Assembly (NCBI RefSeq): GCF_000422985.1
Contig: NZ_AUHC01000011.1
Coordinates: 1 to 64,000 of the forward strand
Reading direction: 5' to 3'
Length of the DNA: 64,000 nucleotides
From: Erythrobacter cryptus DSM 12079
GTDB taxonomy: Bacteria; Pseudomonadota; Alphaproteobacteria; Sphingomonadales; Sphingomonadaceae
Positions within the stretch are counted from its first letter, which is position 1, and every line of letters begins with the position of its first letter. Shown here piece after piece: positions 8,160-16,135 of the stretch. Both the position numbers and the translations under genes were made by a program. The notes beneath the pieces were generated by a model that worked only from the letters and a program-made list of their open reading frames with translations, searched no databases and had not been told where the DNA came from.

Positions 8160-9389
8160 ATGTCACGCGAAACGCTGGTCGAAATGACCCGCAATCTGGT
8201 CGCCCACGGGGCGGCCGGGACGATGGAATATGCCGAGGATGTGGTGCGCATCCCGGCCCGCAGCTACACCGATCCTGAACTCTTCGAGCTGGAAAAGCAG
8301 CGCATCTTCCGCCGCCTGCCGCTGATGGTCGCGCCCAGCTGCGAGCTGCCCAATCCCGGCGATTACAAGGCGATGGATATCTGCGGCGTGCCGCTGCTGC
8401 TCTCGCGCCAGAAGGATGGCAGCGTCGGCGCCTTTCTCAACATGTGCACCCACCGCGGCAATCCGCTCGCAAGCGGCACGGGCAATGCCAGCCGCTTCAC
8501 CTGCGGCTATCACGGCTGGACCTTCAAGGCCGATGGCGCGCTCCTCGGCGTCGCCTCGCCGCAGGATTTCGGCCGGGTGGACAAGGCCGCGCTGTGCCTC
8601 AAGCGCTTTCCCGTCCATGAAAGCGCAGGGCTGATCTGGGTGATCCTCGATCCGGCCTCGCGCCTCAATATTGCCGATTATCTGTGCGGCTATGACGGGC
8701 TGCTGGCGGCCTTCGGCTTTGAGCACTGGACGCTGTTTTCCCAGCGCACCCTCGCCGGGCCGAACTGGAAGACGGCCTATGACGGCTATCTTGATTTTTA
8801 TCACCTGCCGGTGCTGCACGCCAACACCTTCGGCGCCGATTTCTACAACCGCGCCAATTACTTCGCCTTCGGCCCGCACCAGCGCCTGAGCACCCCTTCC
8901 AAGTTCGCGATCAAGGTGCAGGGCGAGGATGACCAGCAGCTCGATCTCGAGGCCATGTCCGATGCGGAATTGCCCGAGGAAGTGCTGGTGCAGGGGGTGT
9001 GGACGATCTTCCCCCACATCTCGATCGCCAGCTTCTACGGCGGCGGGCAGCGCGGGGCGATGATCAGCCAGCTCTTTCCCGGCGAGACGGTGGGGGAAAG
9101 CTATACCACCCAATATTACGTCATGGAAAACCAGCCCGAAACGCCCGAGCAGGTCGAGGCGGCGCAGGACCAGTTCAATTTCCTCGAGGTGGTGGTGCGC
9201 GACGAGGACTATGCCACCGGCAAGCGCCAGCACCAGGCGCTGCAATCAGGCCTGCTCGATGAGGTGCTGTTCGGCCGCAACGAGAAGGGGGGGCAAGTGT
9301 TCCACCAATGGGTGGAACGGCTCACCCATGCAAGCGACGAGGAGCTGATCGCGATCTTCGCCGCCGAGCAGCGCCAGGCGGCTGAATAG
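8160..9389 (+). CDS. Rieske non-haem iron oxygenase, alpha subunit (Rieske 2)
   Basis: This 409-residue oxygenase has Rieske ligands Cys96-x-His98 and Cys115-x2-His118 (CTH...CGYHGW) and an iron-binding YHLPVLH segment in the catalytic domain. It is only distantly similar to the other two Rieske proteins of the window, which suggests a different ring position or substrate. The start at 8160 follows GGCGGGAGAGG; an upstream in-frame ATG at 8043 is rejected because it lies ahead of the promoter. Transcription ends at a long hairpin just downstream. No beta subunit, ferredoxin or reductase is adjacent. Confidence 0.92.
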   Translation: MSRETLVEMTRNLVAHGAAGTMEYAEDVVRIPARSYTDPELFELEKQRIFRRLPLMVAPSCELPNPGDYKAMDICGVPLLLSRQKDGSVGAFLNMCTHRGNPLASGTGNASRFTCGYHGWTFKADGALLGVASPQDFGRVDKAALCLKRFPVHESAGLIWVILDPASRLNIADYLCGYDGLLAAFGFEHWTLFSQRTLAGPNWKTAYDGYLDFYHLPVLHANTFGADFYNRANYFAFGPHQRLSTPSKFAIKVQGEDDQQLDLEAMSDAELPEEVLVQGVWTIFPHISIASFYGGGQRGAMISQLFPGETVGESYTTQYYVMENQPETPEQVEAAQDQFNFLEVVVRDEDYATGKRQHQALQSGLLDEVLFGRNEKGGQVFHQWVERLTHASDEELIAIFAAEQRQAAE

Positions 9390-9394
9390 GCACG

Positions 9395-9450
9395 CAGGGC
9401 GAGCAAAAGGGGCGGCGGGCCTGGCCCTGGCGCCTCTTTTGCTCGCCCTG
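9395..9450. terminator. Bidirectional terminator hairpin
   Basis: A perfect 15-bp stem pairs 9395-9409 (CAGGGCGAGCAAAAG) with 9436-9450, extendable inward with wobble pairs. The arms end in AAAAG/CTTTT, giving a short T run in both directions. It lies between convergent genes, Rieske 2 and the NmrA-like gene, and should stop both transcripts. Confidence 0.75.
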
Positions 9451-9471
9451 CCGTCTGACTGTGCCCTGGCT

Positions 9472-10419
9472 TCAGCCGAAAGCAGGCCGGTAATTGCTCT
9501 CGCCCCAATCCTGGCGCTTGGTCCATTCGCCCATGGTCTCCAGCTTGCCCTCAAGCTCGGGGAAGCGCTCATAGACATGGTCCATGTCAACCGCGAAGGG
9601 CCGGGTCGGGGCATTGTTGTTGTATTCGTAGAAGGCCTCGATCCCCTTGGCGAAATCCTCGCGCATCGCCTCGGGCATCTCGTCGCCAGCGGCGGCGACC
9701 AGATAGCGGCCGAACTCGGCCGGGGTGCAGGGATCATATTTGATCGGCCTTCCCAGCGCCTCGGAAAGATGCTGCGCCACCTGCTTGCCCACCAGGCGCT
9801 CCGGCCCGCCGATATTGAGCCAGGCGCCTTCCATGTCGGGTCGCTCGAGGCTCGCCAGCATGAAGCGCGCGACATCATCGAGGCTGATCCAGTTGGCCTC
9901 GAGATCAGGCTTGTGCGGATAGACATAGCGGCCTTCGTTGACGATGAAGGGCCGCGCCCAGCCAGTGAGCAGGTTGTCCATGAACAGCACCGAGCCGAAC
10001 ACCGTGCCCGGCGCGCCCGAGCGCCACAGCGCGTTGATGCCCTTGGTGTTCTCGCCATAGGTGAAGGGATCGCCGGGCTTGTCGGGGATCCAGCTCGAGG
10101 TGTTCCACACCACCCGCTTGACGGCGAGTTCGGCCGCTGCCTTGCCCACCTGGCCGACCAGCACCGCCCGATCAGCGCGCGCCTGCAGGGGATGGGTGTA
10201 GAAGATATAGTCCGAGCCTTCGAGCGCGGCGCGATAGGTCGATGTATCATAGAGATCCATCGGCCGCACCTCGACCTTCTCGACCCCCTCGATCGGCGCG
10301 CCTTCAAGCGCGTCGGGGCGGCGCGAGATCGCCCGCACCTCATAGCCCGCCTTGAGCGCCTGGCGCACCTGCGCCAGCCCCTGCCGGCCGCTTGCGCCGA
10401 TCACCGTGATAAGTGCCAT
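9472..10419 (-). CDS. NmrA-like NAD(P)-binding protein
   Basis: An atypical SDR of 315 residues. The N-terminus VIGASGRQG (residues 6-14) is the nucleotide motif of the NmrA/isoflavone-reductase group. The classical YxxxK pair is absent in the usual position, and the C-terminal half resembles NmrA substrate-binding folds. It may be a reductase or a redox-sensing protein; nothing in the sequence decides this. The ATG at 10419 follows GGGGAGAGAG and begins at the Rossmann strand. It is divergent from an MDR reductase gene and carries the shared promoter module. Confidence 0.8.
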   Translation of the reverse strand: MALITVIGASGRQGLAQVRQALKAGYEVRAISRRPDALEGAPIEGVEKVEVRPMDLYDTSTYRAALEGSDYIFYTHPLQARADRAVLVGQVGKAAAELAVKRVVWNTSSWIPDKPGDPFTYGENTKGINALWRSGAPGTVFGSVLFMDNLLTGWARPFIVNEGRYVYPHKPDLEANWISLDDVARFMLASLERPDMEGAWLNIGGPERLVGKQVAQHLSEALGRPIKYDPCTPAEFGRYLVAAAGDEMPEAMREDFAKGIEAFYEYNNNAPTRPFAVDMDHVYERFPELEGKLETMGEWTKRQDWGESNYRPAFG

Positions 10420-10451
10420 GCTCTCTCTCCCCGCTTGTGGCTTGTGCAAGA

Positions 10452-10502
10452 GACTAGGAAGCCCCCACCCCCCGCGCACCGCGCCAAAGTGATAGCTGGC
10501 CG
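10452..10502 (-). promoter_or_regulatory. Promoter module of the NmrA-like gene
   Basis: Leftward promoter with -10 CTAGTC (10457-10452), 17-bp spacer and -35-position GGTGCG (10480-10475), next to core GCGCCAAAG at 10481-10489. The same GGTGCG hexamer is used by the 23.46-kb SDR promoter. In the rightward direction the in-register position 10520-10525 reads AAAGGC, which is a poor -10, so control of the MDR gene at 10566 from this site is uncertain. Confidence 0.5.
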
Positions 10503-10565
10503 CGTGCAGCCCCTGACAAAAAGGCGGGGTTGCCGCGCGCGGGCACGGGGCCAACAAGCATCGCC

Positions 10566-11567
10566 ATGGACAACCGCATCTGGCGCATCGCCCGCCGGCC
10601 CCAGGGCAGCGATTTTGCCGCGGCGCTGGAACTGGTCAGCGCCCCGCTCGCCCCGCTTGCCGCGGGGGAGATCCGCATCCGCAACACCCATCTGTCGATG
10701 GATGCAGGCACGCGGCTGTGGCTCACCGATCGCACCGATGGCTACCAGCCGCCGCTGCCCATCGGCGCTGCCATGACGGGGCTGGTGCTGGGCGAGGTGA
10801 TCGAAAGCCGCGCCGATGGCTTTGCCCCGGGCGATCTGGTGCGCGCCTTTGGCCAATGGGCCGATATCAGCACGCTCGATGCGGCAATGTCGGGCGCGAT
10901 CCGGCTCGATCCTTCCGTGCAAGACCGGCGCGCCTGGTTCGGCCCGCTCGGCATGAACGGCTGGACCGCGCTGTGGGGCGTGGAACGCACCGGCGCGGCG
11001 AGGCCGGGGGAGAAGGTGCTGGTTTCCGCCGCGGCCGGGGCAACCGGCATCCTTGCGGTGCAGATCGCCCGCCTGCTGGGCTGCGAGGCCTGGGGCATCG
11101 CCGGCGGGCCGGCCAAATGCGCCTATCTGCTAGAGGAACTCAAGATCGCAGGGGCGATCGATTACAAGGCCGGCGATCTCGAAACTCAGCTCGATGCGGC
11201 GGGCGGGTTCGATGTCTATTTCGACAATGTCGGGGGTAAGCTGCTCGATGCGGTGCTGCTGCGGATGAACCACTATGGCCGCATCGCCGTGTGCGGGCTT
11301 GTGGCCGATTACGCCGCCGGCACCCGCACGGCGCCGAAAGAATTCGACCAGGTGCTGATGCGGCGCTTGCGGGTGGAGGGCTTCTTCTCGCCCGATTTCA
11401 TGCACGAGGGCGAGAGCCTGACCGCGCGGCTGCGCGCATGGTATGAGGCAGGCGCGCTCACCATGCCCTATGACGTGACGAGGGGCCTCGAGCACACGCT
11501 TGTGGCCTATGGCAAGCTGTTTGCCGGGGCCAATATCGGCAAGGTGATCGTGGAGCTTGAAGGATGA
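10566..11567 (+). CDS. NADP-dependent MDR oxidoreductase, zinc-free
   Basis: A 333-residue medium-chain reductase of the leukotriene-B4-dehydrogenase/alkenal-reductase branch. It has the AAAGATGILAVQIA dinucleotide-binding stretch in the middle and the FDVYFDNVGG signature of this group, and lacks the Cys/His zinc ligands of alcohol dehydrogenases. It is expected to reduce a C=C bond conjugated to a carbonyl with NADPH. The ATG at 10566 precedes the first conserved strand. The stop overlaps the next start (ATGA at 11564), so it forms an operon with the SnoaL-like gene. Two paralogues occur at 26542 and 29834. Confidence 0.88.
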   Translation: MDNRIWRIARRPQGSDFAAALELVSAPLAPLAAGEIRIRNTHLSMDAGTRLWLTDRTDGYQPPLPIGAAMTGLVLGEVIESRADGFAPGDLVRAFGQWADISTLDAAMSGAIRLDPSVQDRRAWFGPLGMNGWTALWGVERTGAARPGEKVLVSAAAGATGILAVQIARLLGCEAWGIAGGPAKCAYLLEELKIAGAIDYKAGDLETQLDAAGGFDVYFDNVGGKLLDAVLLRMNHYGRIAVCGLVADYAAGTRTAPKEFDQVLMRRLRVEGFFSPDFMHEGESLTARLRAWYEAGALTMPYDVTRGLEHTLVAYGKLFAGANIGKVIVELEG

Positions 11568-12103
11568 GCGGCACCATCGAAGACCGTGAGGCGATCCGTG
11601 ACGTGCTCGCCGCCTATGCCCATGCGATCGACCGGCGCCGCTGGGAGATGATGGAGCGCCTGTTCCATACGGACGCCACCTTCCGCTTCGGCCTCGTCCA
11701 GGGCGACTGGCGCAGCTTCGTTGACCAGGCCCGCGCGATCATCGACCCCTGCCTTGCCACCCAGCACCAGCTGGGCCAGACGCTCTTCGGCTTCGAGGGC
11801 GACAGCCTCTGCCACACCGAAACCTATATGACCGCGATGCACACCATCCCGCCCGGCTATCCCATGACCGCGGCCTTCCCCGACAAGGGGGTGATCTATT
11901 CGGGCATCGTCGCGGGCCGCTATGTCGATCGCTTCGAGAAGCGCGGCGGCGTGTGGCGCATTGCCGAGCGCACCGGACTTTATGACTGGCGCGAGTTCCG
12001 CCTTGCCGAAGGGGTGGACCTGTCCGACGCCCCCGAGGGCGCGGCCGGATATCACGATGCGCGCGACCCTTCGACCGCGGCGGTGAGGGCCTGGCTGGGC
12101 TAG
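11564..12103 (+). CDS. SnoaL-like (NTF2-fold) protein
   Basis: A 179-residue protein starting with a helix (EDREAIRDVLAAYAHAIDRR) followed by W-MMERLFHTDATFRF, the N-terminal pattern of the SnoaL_4/NTF2-like family. Members include isomerases, hydratases and scytalone-dehydratase-like enzymes, but most are uncharacterised. It is translationally coupled to the upstream MDR reductase, suggesting action on the same intermediate. Its stop shares CTAG with the convergent thioesterase gene. The catalytic reaction cannot be stated. Confidence 0.8.
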   Translation: MSGTIEDREAIRDVLAAYAHAIDRRRWEMMERLFHTDATFRFGLVQGDWRSFVDQARAIIDPCLATQHQLGQTLFGFEGDSLCHTETYMTAMHTIPPGYPMTAAFPDKGVIYSGIVAGRYVDRFEKRGGVWRIAERTGLYDWREFRLAEGVDLSDAPEGAAGYHDARDPSTAAVRAWLG

Positions 12104-12507
12104 GCCCGGCGGATGGCGAACACGGCGCTCATGGTGGCGATCTGTTCCTCCCCCCGCCAGATCGCGCCCGAGCAATAGGCCGTGCGCCCGCCCAGCCGGT
12201 CGATCCGCACCCGCGCCTCGAGCCAGTCGCCAAGCCGCGCGGCGGCAAGGTAATTGACCGTGAGCGTTACGGTGGCAGGCGCGAGGCGCGGGCGCTCGGC
12301 ATCATGGACGGCATGCGAAAGCGCGACATCGGCGAAGGTCGAGACCACCCCGCCATGAGCGGCGTCCTGATAATTGATGTGGTGCGGGCAGATGGCCAGC
12401 CCCACCACCCGCACGCCCTCGAGGGCAGGGCCGAGGTAATAAGGCCCGCCATGATCGAGAAAGCCGGGGGAAAAGCCGGCCGGGTCAAATCCTGCGGGAA
12501 TCGCCAT
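12100..12507 (-). CDS. PaaI-type hotdog thioesterase
   Basis: A 135-residue single hotdog domain with the INYQDAAHGGVVSTFADVAL helix-and-turn (HGG...D) that marks PaaI/YigI-type acyl-CoA thioesterases, here probably releasing CoA from stalled intermediates. It is divergent from the acyl-CoA synthetase gene, which fits a common CoA-thioester pathway. The ATG at 12507 has no ribosome site and sits 7 bp after a -10-like CTAGGC, so the mRNA may be leaderless. The 3' end shares CTAG with the SnoaL-like gene. Confidence 0.82.
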   Translation of the reverse strand: MAIPAGFDPAGFSPGFLDHGGPYYLGPALEGVRVVGLAICPHHINYQDAAHGGVVSTFADVALSHAVHDAERPRLAPATVTLTVNYLAAARLGDWLEARVRIDRLGGRTAYCSGAIWRGEEQIATMSAVFAIRRA

Positions 12508-12514
12508 TGCCAAA

Positions 12515-12586
12515 GCCTAGCGCCCCGGCGGCGGCGCGCCCGCTATGAATTGTGTGAATGACAAGCGCCGGGCGCGCAGGCTATCC
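12515..12586. promoter_or_regulatory. Divergent promoter region, thioesterase/acyl-CoA synthetase (variant module)
   Basis: Outward -10-like elements CTAGGC (12520-12515, leftward) and CTATCC (12581-12586, rightward) are 72 bp apart at their outer edges, close to the 74 bp of the other pairs. The centre lacks TTGCCAAAA; on the minus strand it reads TCACACAATTC, whose ACACAA falls in the same register as ACACAAA of the 32-kb site. Whether it belongs to the regulon is uncertain. Confidence 0.35.
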
Positions 12587-12595
12587 CCGTTAGCC

Positions 12596-14188
12596 ATGGG
12601 AGAGAATGTGCTGATCGAGGCCGAATCCTTCTGCGAGATCGTGGCCGAACATGCCCGCACCCAAGGCGATGTTCCCGCCTTCACCTTCGGCGCGGAGACC
12701 ATCACCTTTGAAGCGCTCGATGCCGGGGCCAATCGGGTTGCCAATGGCCTCGTGGCGCTCGGGGTCAGGCCGGGCGAGCGGGTGGCCTATCTCGGCAAGA
12801 ACCACCCGCTCTATTTCGAGGCCTTCCTTGGCGCGGCGCGGATCGGCGCGGTGATGACCCCGGTCAACTGGCGCCTCGCCCCGCCCGAGGTCGCCTATAT
12901 CCTCGGCAATTGCGAGGCGCGCGTGGTGTTTGTCGGCGCCGGTTTTGCCGAGCTGCTCGCCGCCGCGCGCGATGAGGCGCCGCGCATCGCCCATATCATC
13001 GGCATCGATGCCCCCGATCATGCCGGCACGGATTACCGCAGCTGGCGCGATGGCTTTGCCGTCACGCCCCCGGCACACCGGGTGCGCGCGGGCGATGATG
13101 CGCTGCAGCTCTACACCTCGGGCACCACCGGCAAGCCCAAGGGCGCGGTGATCACCCATGGGTCGATCCTTTCGAGCCGCGATTCCTCGGGCCAGGAGGG
13201 CGAGCTGCGCGAATGGCAAAAGCCGATCCCCGGCGATGTCACCCTGCTGGCCATGCCCTGCTTTCACATCTCGGGCACCGGCACCGGCATCGGCACCATG
13301 GTGGCGGGCACCAATGCCATCGTGCTGCCCGAATATGATCCGACCAAGGCCCTCGAACTCATCGAGCAATATCCGATCTCCAAGATCTTCCTTGTCCCTT
13401 CGGCGATCCAGATCCTGCTCAACCACCCGCGGGTGCACGAGGTCGATTTCTCGCGGCTCAAATATGTCACCTATGGCGCCTCGCCGATTCCGCTCGAGCT
13501 GATGCGCGAGGCGATGCGGGTGATGGGCTGCGGCTTCGTGCAGATGTATGGCATGACCGAGACGAGCGGCACCATCGTCGCGCTCGATCCCGAAGACCAC
13601 GTGCCCGAGGGCAGCCCCAAGATGCGCTCGGTGGGCAAGCCGCTTGCCGGGGTGGAGATCAAGGTGATCGACGAGGCTGGCAACGAGGTGCCGGTGGGCA
13701 CTGTGGGCGAGATCGCCACCCGCTCGTCCAAGAACATGCGCGGCTATTGGAACAATCCCGAGGCCACCGCCGCCACCATCGATGCAGACGGGTGGCTGCG
13801 CACCGGGGATGCCGGCTATCTCGACGAAGACGGCTACCTCTACATCCACGACCGGGTGAAGGACATGATCATCTCCGGCGGCGAGAACGTCTATCCGGCC
13901 GAGGTGGAAAACGCGCTCTATTCGCACCCCAAGGTGGCCGATGTTGCGGTGATCGGGGTGCCCGATTCCAAGTGGGGCGAGGCGGTGAAGGCCTGCGTGG
14001 TGGTGAAAAAGGGCGAAACCCTCACCGAGGCCGAACTCATCGCCCATGCCCGCAAGCTGATCGCCGGCTACAAGTGCCCCAAATCGGTCGATTTTCTCGA
14101 GGCCCTGCCGCGCAACCCCTCAGGCAAGATCCTGCGGCGCGAGCTGCGCGCGCCCTATTGGGCGGGCAAGGATCGCAACGTCAACTGA
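12596..14188 (+). CDS. Acyl-CoA synthetase (AMP-forming)
   Basis: A 530-residue class I adenylate-forming enzyme. The ATP/AMP signature YTSGTTGKPKG lies near residue 180, YGMTETSG near 320, and the hinge and C-terminal Lys loop in RVKDMIISGGENVYP and NPSGKILRREL. It activates a carboxylate to its CoA thioester and so links the oxygenase part of the pathway to the beta-oxidation-like genes near 33-40 kb. The start at 12596 is followed by GGGAGAG within the coding sequence, so a GTG at 12608 is an alternative. The VOC gene follows after one base. Confidence 0.92.
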   Translation: MGENVLIEAESFCEIVAEHARTQGDVPAFTFGAETITFEALDAGANRVANGLVALGVRPGERVAYLGKNHPLYFEAFLGAARIGAVMTPVNWRLAPPEVAYILGNCEARVVFVGAGFAELLAAARDEAPRIAHIIGIDAPDHAGTDYRSWRDGFAVTPPAHRVRAGDDALQLYTSGTTGKPKGAVITHGSILSSRDSSGQEGELREWQKPIPGDVTLLAMPCFHISGTGTGIGTMVAGTNAIVLPEYDPTKALELIEQYPISKIFLVPSAIQILLNHPRVHEVDFSRLKYVTYGASPIPLELMREAMRVMGCGFVQMYGMTETSGTIVALDPEDHVPEGSPKMRSVGKPLAGVEIKVIDEAGNEVPVGTVGEIATRSSKNMRGYWNNPEATAATIDADGWLRTGDAGYLDEDGYLYIHDRVKDMIISGGENVYPAEVENALYSHPKVADVAVIGVPDSKWGEAVKACVVVKKGETLTEAELIAHARKLIAGYKCPKSVDFLEALPRNPSGKILRRELRAPYWAGKDRNVN

Positions 14189-14189
14189 G

Positions 14190-14720
14190 ATGCGCGCCCT
14201 TGGGCTTCGCGTGCGCCAGTTGGCCTACAAGGTCGATGACCTCGAGGCCGCAATCAGCGCGCATCACCGCCTGTTCGGCTCCGGCCCGTTCTTCGTCGCG
14301 CGCCACATTGCCCTCACCGCCTCGCAGCACCGCGGGGTGGAAAAGCCCTTCGACCATTCGAGCGCCTATGGCCAATGGGGCCAGCTGATGGTCGAGCTGG
14401 TGGTGCAGCACAATCCCGATCCCTCGGCGCTGCACGACATGTTCCCCTGGGAATCGGGCACGCAGGGGCTGCACCACGCCGCGCTGTTCGTCGATGATGT
14501 GGCAAGCGCGATTGCCTGGCTGGGGGGAGAGGGCTTTCCCCTCGCCCAGCTTTCGCGCACCGCCAGCGGCACGGCCTTTGCCTTTGTCGATACGCGCGCG
14601 CGGCTTGGGCACATGCTCGAGCTTTATGAACCCACGCCGCTCCTCACCGGCTTTTACGACATGGTCGCCCAAGCTGCGCGCGATTGGGACGGGCGCGATC
14701 TTGTCCGCGAGCTTGGCTAG
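14190..14720 (+). CDS. VOC-superfamily (glyoxalase-like) protein
   Basis: A 176-residue protein with two beta-alpha-beta-beta-beta modules: one at the N-terminus (QLAYKVDDLEAAI) and one at about residue 92 (LHHAALFVDDVASAIAWL), ending with an acidic strand (LELYEP). The family covers isomerases, epimerases and dioxygenases. The first module has Gln where a metal-binding His is common, while the second His and the C-terminal Glu are present, so metal binding may be altered. It follows the acyl-CoA synthetase by one base and is surely co-transcribed; an epimerase-like role on a CoA ester is a guess. Confidence 0.75.
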   Translation: MRALGLRVRQLAYKVDDLEAAISAHHRLFGSGPFFVARHIALTASQHRGVEKPFDHSSAYGQWGQLMVELVVQHNPDPSALHDMFPWESGTQGLHHAALFVDDVASAIAWLGGEGFPLAQLSRTASGTAFAFVDTRARLGHMLELYEPTPLLTGFYDMVAQAARDWDGRDLVRELG

Positions 14721-15082
14721 CCCGCCGCAAGCGCGGGCAGGCCCACCAGCGCCGCCCGGCACTCGGCATCGGCCAGCGCGGCGAGCACGCTGAAGGCGAC
14801 GAAGCGCGCCTCGCCCAGGTGCGCGACCAGCGCGGCGGCCTCGGCATCGCTGATCGCGGTGTGTTCAAACGGGATGCGCCGGGCATAGGCGAGCGCGGCG
14901 CGCGTGCCCGCGTCCAGCCCTGCCTCGTCCGGGGCATCGCCCAGCCCGTGCACCGCCGCCACCGCGCGGCGCACCAGCGCCACCAGCACCGGATCGAGCG
15001 CGGCCTCGGTCTTGCTGCAGAAATCGGCATAGTGGCGCTGAAGCAGCGGATCGCCCGCCAGCGCTGCGCACACCGCGCTCAT
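14717..15082 (-). CDS. AhpD/CMD-like small helical protein without the CxxC pair
   Basis: A 121-residue, all-alpha protein. The segment LDPVLVALVRRAVAAVHG resembles the helix before the active site of carboxymuconolactone-decarboxylase/AhpD proteins, but the CxxC and His that follow there are missing. It overlaps the end of the true CMD-family gene by four bases (ATGA), so the two are made together and may form a hetero-oligomer, or this may be a decayed copy. The stop shares CTAG with the convergent VOC gene. Function unknown. Confidence 0.6.
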   Translation of the reverse strand: MSAVCAALAGDPLLQRHYADFCSKTEAALDPVLVALVRRAVAAVHGLGDAPDEAGLDAGTRAALAYARRIPFEHTAISDAEAAALVAHLGEARFVAFSVLAALADAECRAALVGLPALAAG

Positions 15083-15612
15083 GCCGCCGGCTCCAGCACC
15101 GCCGGGGTGGGCAGCACGGTGCGCTCCATGCTCTCCGGCTCGAGCCCCATAATGATGAGCGCCTTGGCAAGCGCGAGGAACAGGCTCACCCCTAGGCCCA
15201 GTTCCGCAATCTGCTTTGGGGTGAAGTGGCGTTGCAGTGCAGCACGCGCGTCGCCGTTCAGCAATTCGGGATCGTGGATCAGCGCATCGGTGAACTTGAG
15301 CGCGGCCTTCTCGGCGTCGGTCAGTTTGGCGCTGGTTTCATAGCCATCGGTGATGTCCTCCACCACCTCCTCGCCGAGGCCCTCGGCGAGCGCCTTGTCG
15401 AAGCGGACATTGCGGCAGAACCCGCATTCGGTCACGCGGGCATTGCGCATCCGCGCCACCTCCTTGATCCGCGCGCTGAGCACCTCGGACTGCCAGAAGC
15501 GGCCATAGAGGGCAAAGAAGCTCTGCGCGATTTCTGGCTGGTGGGCGAGCACCGCGGCGAAATGCGGCGGCTCACCGGCAAGGGCCGAGGACACGCGGGG
15601 GATGGTCGACAT
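15079..15612 (-). CDS. Carboxymuconolactone decarboxylase/AhpD-family protein
   Basis: A 177-residue protein with the family motif E-CGFC-x3-R around residues 72-78 and long helices on both sides. AhpD-type proteins use the CxxC pair in peroxide reduction; CMD-type relatives act in ring-cleavage pathways. The presence of both cysteines favours the thiol-redox branch. The ATG at 15612 is preceded by a strong GAAGGAGG ribosome site. It heads a two-gene unit with the CxxC-less paralogue and uses the leftward arm of the shared bidirectional module. Confidence 0.82.
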   Translation of the reverse strand: MSTIPRVSSALAGEPPHFAAVLAHQPEIAQSFFALYGRFWQSEVLSARIKEVARMRNARVTECGFCRNVRFDKALAEGLGEEVVEDITDGYETSAKLTDAEKAALKFTDALIHDPELLNGDARAALQRHFTPKQIAELGLGVSLFLALAKALIIMGLEPESMERTVLPTPAVLEPAA

Positions 15613-15634
15613 GCACCTGCCTCCTTCAAGCGGG

Positions 15635-15708
15635 AGAATAACAGCCGCAGGCGCAGCGCCAGCCTCGCCATTTTCGCAGGGGAGGCCGGGGCGTTGCCGT
15701 GGCACATT
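15635..15708. promoter_or_regulatory. Bidirectional promoter module, CMD/SnoaL
   Basis: Core GCGAAAATG on the minus strand (15677-15669). Leftward: GCTGGC (15663-15658), 17-bp spacer, -10 TATTCT (15640-15635). Rightward: GGGAGG (15680-15685), 17-bp spacer, -10-position CACATT (15703-15708). Outer edges are 74 bp apart, identical to the other divergent pairs. The rightward -10 is weak. Confidence 0.5.
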
Positions 15709-15741
15709 CGGCCCGCAGCATTGATCAAGGGAGACAAGGCC

Positions 15742-16095
15742 ATGCCCGGCGAGGCACAGCGCGTGATCGAGGAATTCTGGCGCATCCAGGACAGCGGCGA
15801 TTACACCAGGCTCGCCCCGCTGTTTGCCGAGGACGCGCTGCTCGAAGACCCGATCTGGGGCCAGTATCGCGGGCGCGAGGCGATCCTCGGCTTCATGACC
15901 AAGATGGTCGAGGAGATGGGCAGCCGCAAGGTGCACTTCACCGTCGATGAGATCTGCGGCGATGACCATGCGGTGTGGGCGCGCTGGACCATGCACATGG
16001 AAGGCCATCCTGCGCGTGGGGGCGTGGGCATCTACAAGGTCGAGGGCGGCAAGCTCACCTATTACCGCGACTACATGGACCCGGCGGGGGAATAG
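15742..16095 (+). CDS. SnoaL-like (NTF2-fold) protein
   Basis: A 117-residue single-domain NTF2-fold protein. It has the helix EAQRVIEEFWRIQDSGDY, the segment RLAPLFAEDALLEDPIWG and RGREAILGFM, which together are the SnoaL/ketosteroid-isomerase-like pattern. A small-molecule isomerase, cyclase or hydratase role is likely but unproven. It starts after AAGGGAGAC and is a single-gene unit closed by a hairpin. An opposite-strand paralogue lies at 16136. Confidence 0.78.
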   Translation: MPGEAQRVIEEFWRIQDSGDYTRLAPLFAEDALLEDPIWGQYRGREAILGFMTKMVEEMGSRKVHFTVDEICGDDHAVWARWTMHMEGHPARGGVGIYKVEGGKLTYYRDYMDPAGE

Positions 16096-16107
16096 CTTTG
16101 CCTGCTT

Positions 16108-16133
16108 GCCCCCCTCCCCAGTGGCAGGGGGGC
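16108..16133. terminator. Hairpin between convergent SnoaL-like genes
   Basis: An 8-bp perfect stem GCCCCCCT (16108-16115) / AGGGGGGC (16126-16133) with a 10-base loop lies in the 40-bp gap between two convergent genes. There is no long T run, so its strength as a terminator is unsure. Confidence 0.5.
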
Positions 16134-16135
16134 CT

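Noticed and set aside
12590..14047. A 485-codon open frame opposite the acyl-CoA synthetase gene
   Set aside because: Shadow frame with composition bias only.
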